From Ilumatobacteraceae bacterium (GTDB taxonomy: Bacteria > Actinomycetota > Acidimicrobiia > Acidimicrobiales > Ilumatobacteraceae), in the NCBI GenBank assembly GCA_025456105.1, contig JALOLG010000288.1, forward strand, positions 1 through 5,456: a stretch of 5,456 bases of DNA. The letters are read 5' to 3'. Below are positions 1 to 5,456 of the stretch, in pieces. A program made the position numbers and the translations under genes. How positions within the stretch are numbered: the stretch's first letter is position 1; every line of letters starts with the position of its first letter. The notes under the pieces were generated by a model. It worked only from the letters and a program-made list of their open reading frames with translations. It made no database searches and had not been told where the DNA came from.

Positions 1-859
1 CTGGTGCGAACGTGACGTGCTCGTCGCTGCAGAACCAGACCGTGCCGCCGAGCACCGTCGGGTTGCCGTGGTCCATGCCGAGTGCCTTCAGCCCGACGTC
101 GGCGACCGCCCAGCCGTCGCTCACCGAGACGACCGTGCCCACCACGAACAGGGCCTGCTCGAACGGCAACCCGAGCCCGGCGTAGTGCGTGTCCATCACG
201 GCGTAGCTGCCCGCCTGCACCTCGGTGACGCCGGTGCGGTCGTGGAGGTCGTACGTGCCGGTGCCACCGGCCGACACGATGTCGCCGCCCACGTCGGCGT
301 GCGCCTGCCGGAGCAGCGCCATCGACGCTTCGACCTGCTCGCGCTGGGCGGCGCGGTCGGTGACCATCATGAGGTGCCCCTCGTAGCCCATCACGCCGCG
401 CACCTCGAGCCCGCGGGACCGGGCGTGATCGGCGAGCGCCCCGGCGCCCGCCGGGGCCACGCCGCAGCGGGGGAGGCCGACGTTGACGTCGATCAGGCAC
501 CGCGTGATGCCGGCATCGGCGGCGGCGTCGACGGTGGCGACCGAGTCGACGGCGACGGTGACGGGCAGGTCGAGCGCAGCCATGGCCCGCAAGCGCGCCG
601 GATCGACGGTCTCGTTGGCGAGGAGCAGATCGGCCCCCAAGCCGGCTCGCGACATGCCCACCACCTCGAGGGGCGTCGCGCAGGTGAACGAGTGATGGCC
701 GACGGCGCTCTGCGCCGCCGCGAGTGCGGTGCACTTGTGCGCCTTGACGTGCGGGCGCAGCCGCGGACCCGGGTGGGCGGCCGCCATCGTGGCCAGGTTG
801 CGGTCGAACGCGTCGGCCTCGATGAGGAGCGCCGGTGTGGGCAGCGTGCGGACGTGCAT
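1..859 (-). CDS. D-threonine aldolase / D-serine dehydratase-like PLP enzyme (fold type III), C-terminus cut by window edge
   Basis: 286 residues are visible, beginning at the ATG complementary to 857-859; the frame stays open to the left edge. The N-terminal alanine-racemase-type barrel is clear. TPALLIE is near residue 8. PHVKAHK (36-42) holds K39, the expected PLP Schiff-base lysine. Other family-like motifs are DVNVGLPRCG (124-133), GYEGH (158-162), SAGGTGT (196-202, the usual phosphate-binding stretch), TEVQAGSYAVMD (212-223) and DVGLKALGMDHG (254-265). CSDEH ends in H281, the likely first zinc ligand of this family; the usual second ligand, a Cys just downstream, would lie outside the window. 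Known members are cytosolic and cleave D-threonine or other D-3-hydroxy-amino acids to glycine plus an aldehyde, or dehydrate D-serine. The substrate cannot be told here. The N-terminal motif fixes the start and no in-frame start codon was seen just upstream. It lies two bases after tRNA-Leu with no Shine-Dalgarno in between. Confidence 0.85.
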   Translation of the reverse strand, partial: MHVRTLPTPALLIEADAFDRNLATMAAAHPGPRLRPHVKAHKCTALAAAQSAVGHHSFTCATPLEVVGMSRAGLGADLLLANETVDPARLRAMAALDLPVTVAVDSVATVDAAADAGITRCLIDVNVGLPRCGVAPAGAGALADHARSRGLEVRGVMGYEGHLMMVTDRAAQREQVEASMALLRQAHADVGGDIVSAGGTGTYDLHDRTGVTEVQAGSYAVMDTHYAGLGLPFEQALFVVGTVVSVSDGWAVADVGLKALGMDHGNPTVLGGTVWFCSDEHVTFAP

Positions 860-861
860 CG

Positions 862-943
862 TGCGGGCGGAGGGAGTCGAACCCTCACTCCTCTCGGAAC
901 GGGCTCCTAAGGCCCGCGCGTCTGCCGGTTTCGCCACGCCCGC
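862..943 (-). tRNA. tRNA-Leu (anticodon UAG)
   Basis: Read on the minus strand, the acceptor stem GCGGGCG (943-937) pairs perfectly with CGCCCGC (869-863), followed by discriminator A at 862. The anticodon arm is CGGGC-CTTAGGA-GCCCG, so the seven-base loop carries UAG, which reads CUN leucine codons. A long class II variable arm (TCC-GAGA-GGA) and a T arm, GAGGG-TTCGACT-CCCTC with the TTCGA signature, complete the cloverleaf. Class II shape, A73 and the anticodon agree on leucine. CCA is not encoded: the bases after the discriminator are C and G and then the ATG of the next gene, so CCA must be added enzymatically. The gene starts 15 bp after the stop codon of the HerA-like gene and may be transcribed with it or from its own promoter. 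Confidence 0.96.
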
Positions 944-958
944 GCTGCGAGGCGCGCG

Positions 959-3395
959 TCACGCTACTGGGAGCCAGGCGAGCACGAGGTCGGTGACCTT
1001 CACGTCGGACTTCTCGAGCCCGACGTCGAAGGTGGTCACGTCGGCCGCAGCCGTGCGCCAGCGATCGTCGATCTCGCGCACGTCGGCTTCGAGCTCGGCC
1101 TCGAGCGCCTCGATCTCGGCTGCGAGGCGTGCCGCCTTCGACTCCGCCTGCGCGGCCTGCGTGCCGCCGGGCCGGCCGGTGGCGCGGCCGGCGTCGCGCA
1201 CCATGTCGCCCACCATCCGCCGGCGCGACCGACCGGAGAGCAGGCCACCGAGGAACGACCCGGCCGACGACAGCAGCTCGTCGCGGCCCTTGGCCTCGGC
1301 TGCCTCGCGGAGGGTCGCAGCCTTCGCGTTGGCCTCGTCGAGCTGGCGCGCGAGCGTGGCGACCCTGGACTCGTACTTGTCGCGCAGCTTGGCGATGTCG
1401 GCGTCCGCCCGCTCGTCGGCGGCCATCTCGCACCGTGCGGTGAAGTCGGTGTCGGACTCTCCGGGACGGCCGTACAGCTTGAGCGTCGGGTTGTGGTGGA
1501 CGGTCATCGGCACGTTGCGCACGAGGTGGTCGACGAGCTCGCGGCTCACGGTGGTGAAGAACGTGTTGGCGTCGATCGGGGCATCGCCGAGCCGGTACGT
1601 GCGGCCGGCTGGCGCGGCGGGCAGCAGGTCGCGCTCGTCGTGGTCGACCGCGTGGGCCGCGGCCGGGTCGACCCGATCGGCGTGCGGGAACCGCACCGCT
1701 TCGAACTCGCTGTCGTGCACGAGGTCGGCCTTGGCCTCGTCGTAGCGAAGCGCCACCCGGGCCACGATCGCCGGCGCGAGCACCGTCGCCGTCGGGCTGC
1801 CGCCGACCGCCGTCACCCAGGGTGCCGCCGGGTCGACCCACCGGATCGGCACCTTGCCCGCGACCGCCGGCATCACCGGTGTGACGTCGCCGGCCACGGC
1901 GACGGGCGCGCCCGGCGGTGGAGGCGGCGGCAGCGGCGCCCCGGTCGTCTGGGCGGCAGCGCCCCGCACAACAGCTGGCGGCTGCAGCCCAGACGCCTCG
2001 GGGGTCGGCTCGGCGGGGGGCCGCGCGGGGGTGAGGCGGGCGATCTGGTCCGCGGGTGAGCGGGCCGCGCAGGTAGCTCATGGCCCACCGCGTGGTGAAC
2101 ACCTCGGGGTGGTCCGTGCCGGCGCGGCGCAGCAGGAACTCGCGCTTCGCCAGCCCGGAGATGGTGTCGCCGATCGCGGCCACGTCGACGCCACCGGCCG
2201 CAGCGGTCATGCCCTCGAGCAGGCGCTGCTTGTCGCGATCGGTCTGCAGCCGGCCGATCATCCAGGTGCCCGCGTTGGAGATGGCCTTGTAGTCGACGTC
2301 GACCGGGTTCTGGGTCGCGAGCACGACCCCCACACCGAAGGCGCGCGCCTGCTTCATGAGGGTCATGATCGGCTTCTTGGTGGGCGGGTTCGCCACGGGT
2401 GGCAGGTAGCCGGCGACCTCGTCCATGTAGAGCAGCGCACGCAGGTCGGTGGTGCCGGTCTGGCGGCGCATCCACGTGACCAGCTTGGCGAGCAGGAGCG
2501 ACGTGACGAACTGGCGCTCGTCGTCGGACAGGTGCGCGGTGGTGACGATCGCGCACCGTGGCCGGCCGTCGGGGGTGCGCAGCAAGGCGTCGAGGTCGAT
2601 GGGCGGGCCCTGCGACCAGGCGGCGAACGAGGGCGAGGCGAGGAGCCCGTTGAGCTTCATGGCGAGCGCCATGCGGTCCTTGGCCGGGTAGAACTGGTCG
2701 ATCTCGAACACGCCGAGCTTGCGCATCGGCGGTGCGGGCACGGCGCCCACGAGCGTGGCGAGGTCGAGCGGCACGCCGGCGCGCCAGTGGTGGTCGATGA
2801 GGTTCGCGAGGAGGATGTGCTCGCGGCTCGACAGCGGATCGGCCTCGATGCCCACCAGGCCGAGCAGGCCGGACACGAACCCCTCGATCTCGTCGGCGAC
2901 GGTCTCGGTGTCGGTGAGGTCGGCCGGCGGGTCGAGCGACCCGACGATGTCGAGTGGCACGCCCGAGCTCGACCCCGGTGTGTAGATCGTGGTGTCGACC
3001 GACTGGACGAGGGCGCCGATCTCGGCGCCACCCAGCGACCAGCCGGCGAGGCCCTCGGCCCAGCGCCGGGCCTGGTCGGCGGCGAAGTCGTCGGGCGACA
3101 TCGCCTCCTTGGCCGCCTGGCCCTCGTCGATCCACGGTCGGAACTCGGCCGCCGTGAGGCCCGGGAACATCAGCCGCAGGTTGGTGAGGTCGCCCTTGGG
3201 ATCGATCAGCAGTGCCGGGATGCCCGCCCGCAGCACCTCCTCCACGAGCACCACGCCGAGCCCGGTCTTGCCCGAGCCGGTCATGCCGACGATCACGCCG
3301 TGGGTGGTGAAGTCGGACGTGTCGACCGTGGTCGCGACGTCGGTGCGGGTGTGCGCAGCGGGGTCGACGCCCCCGCCCAGGACGAGATCGGCCAT
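959..3395 (-). CDS. HerA/FtsK-superfamily ATP-binding protein (helicase HerA-like), interrupted by a single-base frameshift
   Basis: It starts at the ATG complementary to 3393-3395 and ends at TGA (959-961); with one base removed at about 2050 it encodes 811 residues. The ATPase core has Walker A GMTGSGKT (37-44, K43), IDPKGD (64-69), Walker B LLYMDE (321-326, D325/E326), sensor-like ATQNP (360-364) and GRLQTDRDKQ near 381-390, typical of HerA/DUF853-type proteins. After SYLRGPLTR (440-448) the frame changes. The C-terminal part has a Pro/Ala-rich linker with six prolines (about 489-494), a globular segment, a charged helical coiled coil (about 661-703), a GSFLGGLLSGR turn (712-722) and a second Ala/Glu-rich coiled coil (about 747-780). 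HerA relatives are cytosolic ring ATPases that move DNA, often with nuclease partners. No NurA-like nuclease is visible here, so the role is unknown. Unshifted, the first frame would run arginine-rich to 885, over the tRNA. Confidence 0.85.
961..966 (-). promoter_or_regulatory. Candidate -10 box for tRNA-Leu, inside the 3' end of the HerA-like gene
   Basis: The minus strand reads TAGCGT here, matching the actinobacterial TANNNT -10 pattern. It lies 17 bp before the tRNA 5' end, so transcription would begin about 10 bases ahead of the mature tRNA. The box overlaps the last codons and stop of the upstream gene. No convincing TTGAC-type -35 was seen at 17-18 bp. The pattern is short and can arise by chance. 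Confidence 0.3.
2050..2051 (-). other. Frameshift site (one extra G on the coding strand) in the HerA-like gene
   Basis: The coding strand reads CTC ACC CGC GGA CCA, giving L-T-R-G-P and then Pro/Arg-rich nonsense. Dropping one G gives LTR followed by DQIARLTPARPPAEPTPEA, a plausible helix end and linker that joins, without a stop, the frame of the C-terminal domain ending at 959. The GG pair is at 2051-2050. Whether it is a true mutation, a sequencing error or recoding cannot be decided from one sequence. Confidence 0.8.
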
Positions 3396-3403
3396 GGCCG
3401 GCG

Positions 3404-3409
3404 AACCTA
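3404..3409 (-). promoter_or_regulatory. Candidate -10 box for the HerA-like gene (leaderless type)
   Basis: The minus strand reads TAGGTT, fitting TANNNT, with eight bases between it and the ATG at 3395. A start site at the usual distance would fall on or next to the A of ATG, giving a leaderless mRNA, a common arrangement in actinobacteria. No good -35 was seen. The same stretch, GGGGTAGG, ends ten bases before the ATG and could instead act as a weak Shine-Dalgarno. Confidence 0.45.
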
Positions 3410-3456
3410 CCCCACCCCGTCCGCCGGGTCGGTCCGGGGCAACTCGGCGCGCGGGC

Positions 3457-3462
3457 TACGGT
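3457..3462 (+). promoter_or_regulatory. Candidate -10 box for the permease gene
   Basis: TACGGT (context GGCTACGGTG) fits TANNNT and ends 11 bases before the ATG at 3474. A start site about seven bases downstream would give a leader of only a few bases. No purine-rich Shine-Dalgarno precedes this ATG, which fits leaderless or near-leaderless initiation. No clear -35 was found. Confidence 0.4.
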
Positions 3463-3473
3463 GCGCCTTCGAC

Positions 3474-5456
3474 ATGGGGGTGTCGATCAGCTGGGGCGCC
3501 GTGCGCCGGTCTCGCGTGCGCGGGCCGATCGCACCGGGTCTGACCAAGCGGCTCGCGCCGTTCGCCCCGGCCCTGGCCCTCGTCGCGGTCCAGCTGGTGT
3601 TCTTCGGCGTCCCCCTCGGTGCCTGGATCCGCGGTGTGGTGATCGGGCTGCTCACCGCGCTGCTGGCCGTGGGGATGGCCCTCGTCTACCGGGCCAACCG
3701 GGTGCTCAACTTCGCCCAGGCCGACCTCGGCTTCGTGCCCACGTCGCTCGCCGTCGGGCTCATCGTCTTCAGCGGTCTGCCGTACCTGTTCGGCTTCGGT
3801 GTGGGCCTCGTCGCCGCGATCGCGCTCGGGGCGCTCGTGGAGCTCGCCATCGTCCGGCGGTTCGCGAGCGCCTCCCGCCTGGTGCTCACCGTCGCGACGA
3901 TCGGCATCACGCAGCTGCTCGCGGTGCTGGCGATCCTCGTGCCCCGGATGTGGGGCGAGAACGCGGCGTCGCAGCGGATCCCACCGCCGTTCGATCTCAC
4001 GGTGACCGTCGGGACGTTCGTGCTGTCGGCCAACGACCTCATCGCGCTCGTCGTGGCACCGCTCGCGATGGTCGGCGTCGCGCTGTTCCTCGGGCGCACC
4101 CGGATCGGCACGGCGATCCGTGGTGCCGCCGAGCGATCCGAGCGCGCCGCGATGCTGGGCATCCCGGTGAGCTGGCTGTCGACGCTGGTGTGGGCCATCG
4201 CCGCCGGGCTGTCGTTCCTGGCGCTGTTCCTGCGGGCCGGGATCCTCGGCGTGCCGATCGGCTCCGCGCTGAGCCTGGCCACCCTCGTGCAGGCGCTGGC
4301 CGCGCTGGTGATCGGCCGGCTGCGCGACCTGCCGACGGTGGCCACCGCCGCGGTGGCGCTCGGGGTCCTCGAGTACGGCGTGGCCTGGAACGCGTCGAGC
4401 CCGCTGCTGGTCACGCCGATCGTGGGCGCGGCGGTGCTCGTGGCCCTGCTGCTCCAACGGCGCGGCCACACCCGGGCCGACACCGACGAGACCGCGTCGT
4501 GGCGCCTCACCGACGAGGTCCGTCCGCTCGACCCGGCGGTCGCCCGGCTCCCGCTCGTGCGCCTGCTCGTGGTGGGCGTCGGCCTCGCCGTGCTGGCCGG
4601 GCTCGTCGCGATCCCGCTGGTGCTCCGCAGCGACCAGATCATCAAGGCGAGCGCGGTGGCGGCGTTCGCGATCGTCGGCCTCTCGCTGGTGGTGCTCACC
4701 GGGTGGGCCGGCCAGATCTCGCTCGGCCAGATGTCGTTCGTGGGGATCGGTGCCGCCGTGAGCGGGTCGTGCACCCTGCGGTGGGACGTCGACCTCACCC
4801 TGGCGATCGGTGCCGGAGGCGTCGCCGGGGCGCTCGCCGCGGTCGTGGTGGGGCTCCCGGCGCTGCGGTTGCGGGGCCTGTACCTCGCGGTCACCACGCT
4901 CGTGTTCGCGTTCGCCGTGTCGTCGTGGCTGCTCAACGACCGCTTCTTCGGCTGGGTCCCGAGCGAGCGGCTCGAGCGTCCGCCGCTGTTCGGGCGCATC
5001 GACGTGAGCTCGCCGACGCGGTACTACGTCTACTCCCTGATCGTGCTCGGGCTCGTGCTCGTCGCGCTCCGCGGCGTGCGCCGCAGCCGCGCCGGTCGGG
5101 CGATCGTGGCGATCAGCGAGAACGAGCGTGCGGCGCAGGCGTATGCCGTGTCGCCCGTGCCGGTGAAGCTCATGGCGTTCACCATCTCGGGCGCCGTCGC
5201 GGGCGTGGCCGGTGGCCTGCTGGTGCACCTCACGCAGAGCTTCGACCTGAGCACCTACTCCGTCGGGGCCTCGCTCGAGGTGTTCACGGCGTCGGTGGTC
5301 GGCGGGCTCGGTGCACTGCTGGGCGGTGTGCTCGGCGCCGTCTACCTGAAGGGCATCGAGTGGTTCGTGCCGTCGGCCGAGTGGCGCTTCCTCGCCTCGG
5401 CGACGGGCGTGCTCATCGTGCTGCTCGTGCTCCCCGGCGGGCTGGTGAGCCTGGTG
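3474..5456 (+). CDS. Fused LivH-LivM branched-chain amino acid-type ABC transporter permease, C-terminus cut by window edge
   Basis: 661 codons are visible from ATG 3474, open to the right edge. This is an inner-membrane permease for ABC uptake of branched-chain amino acids or related solutes such as amides or urea; the substrate cannot be read. The LivH-like half (about 30-330) has many hydrophobic helices, NFAQADLG (79-86, matching the LivH NFAQGEL signature), VELAIVRRF (122-130) and a cytoplasmic ATPase-contact loop, ERAAMLGI (223-230). A charged linker (about 328-357) leads to the LivM-like half, with TGWAGQISLGQMSF (409-422), LRLRGLYLAV and a second contact loop, ENERAAQAYAV (549-559). 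Both halves are normally separate LivH and LivM proteins; here they are one chain, so the chain could supply both transmembrane domains. The last visible residues, LPGGLVSLV, resemble the usual end of LivM; a fused ATPase domain could follow. ATG was chosen because no start codon was seen just upstream in frame. Confidence 0.9.
   Translation, partial: MGVSISWGAVRRSRVRGPIAPGLTKRLAPFAPALALVAVQLVFFGVPLGAWIRGVVIGLLTALLAVGMALVYRANRVLNFAQADLGFVPTSLAVGLIVFSGLPYLFGFGVGLVAAIALGALVELAIVRRFASASRLVLTVATIGITQLLAVLAILVPRMWGENAASQRIPPPFDLTVTVGTFVLSANDLIALVVAPLAMVGVALFLGRTRIGTAIRGAAERSERAAMLGIPVSWLSTLVWAIAAGLSFLALFLRAGILGVPIGSALSLATLVQALAALVIGRLRDLPTVATAAVALGVLEYGVAWNASSPLLVTPIVGAAVLVALLLQRRGHTRADTDETASWRLTDEVRPLDPAVARLPLVRLLVVGVGLAVLAGLVAIPLVLRSDQIIKASAVAAFAIVGLSLVVLTGWAGQISLGQMSFVGIGAAVSGSCTLRWDVDLTLAIGAGGVAGALAAVVVGLPALRLRGLYLAVTTLVFAFAVSSWLLNDRFFGWVPSERLERPPLFGRIDVSSPTRYYVYSLIVLGLVLVALRGVRRSRAGRAIVAISENERAAQAYAVSPVPVKLMAFTISGAVAGVAGGLLVHLTQSFDLSTYSVGASLEVFTASVVGGLGALLGGVLGAVYLKGIEWFVPSAEWRFLASATGVLIVLLVLPGGLVSLV

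Noticed and set aside
17..910. Plus-strand open frame of 297 codons across the left end
   Set aside because: It is antisense to the well-supported PLP enzyme and runs into the tRNA. Its product is Arg/His/Gly-rich without any family motif.
729..1745. Plus-strand open frame of 338 codons
   Set aside because: It crosses the tRNA and the C-terminal part of the HerA-like gene in antisense. The Ser/Arg/Ala-rich product is a frame shadow.
1905..1940. G-rich tract (GGTGGAGGCGGCGGCAGCGG) that looks repetitive or quadruplex-like
   Set aside because: It is explained as the reverse complement of codons for the polyproline linker in the HerA-like protein; no independent repeat structure was found.
885..2049. 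Arginine-rich extension of the HerA-like frame down to 885
   Set aside because: Past the frameshift this frame gives low-complexity Arg/Pro/Ala sequence and overlaps tRNA-Leu. The alternative frame gives a structured domain ending at 959.
1873..3135. Minus-strand open frame of 420 codons inside the HerA-like gene
   Set aside because: It is a shifted-frame Arg/Pro/His-rich shadow of the ATPase core, whose own frame has Walker A and B motifs.
3396..3473. Search for an operator palindrome or terminator in the divergent intergenic region
   Set aside because: I saw no extended inverted repeat or T-tract, only the two candidate -10 boxes.
3686..4999. Second minus-strand open frame (437 codons) opposite the permease
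   Set aside because: It is a Ser/Thr/Arg/Ala-rich low-complexity product with no recognisable motif, lying entirely inside the supported permease gene.
3456..5228. Long minus-strand open frame (590 codons) opposite the permease gene
   Set aside because: Its product is extremely rich in His, Arg, Glu, Gln and Gly with no domain signature, the typical shadow of a GC-rich gene on the other strand. The plus strand here has clear LivH and LivM motifs throughout.

Overview
This is a GC-rich window (roughly 70% G+C by eye) with strong G/C preference at third codon positions. That, the protein families present, and three TANNNT-type -10 elements suggest an actinobacterium. An acidimicrobial lineage is possible, but the sequence does not prove it.

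Layout: three genes read leftward on the minus strand and one reads rightward. In minus-strand order they are a HerA/FtsK-type ATP-binding protein (3395 down to 959), a tRNA-Leu with anticodon UAG (943 down to 862), and a zinc/PLP fold-type III enzyme of the D-threonine aldolase / D-serine dehydratase family (859 down past the left edge). Rightward from 3474 to past the right edge is a branched-chain amino acid-type ABC permease in which the LivH-like and LivM-like halves are fused in one polypeptide. A 78-bp divergent intergenic region (3396-3473) separates the two directions and carries a candidate -10 box for each side, placed for leaderless or nearly leaderless transcripts. No stretch longer than 300 bases lacks a gene.

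Two details stand out. The HerA-like gene carries one extra base at about 2050-2051: the frame that encodes the ATPase core runs into arginine-rich nonsense and over the tRNA, while skipping one base joins it to a convincing linker and coiled-coil C-terminal domain ending at 959. The enzyme gene starts only two bases after the 3' end of the tRNA, leaving no room for a separate ribosome binding site, so tRNA 3' processing could create its mRNA 5' end.

The genes do not form an obvious single pathway. The permease is a separate transport unit whose other components would lie to the right. I found no CRISPR array, insertion sequence, or clear new defence or mobile system.
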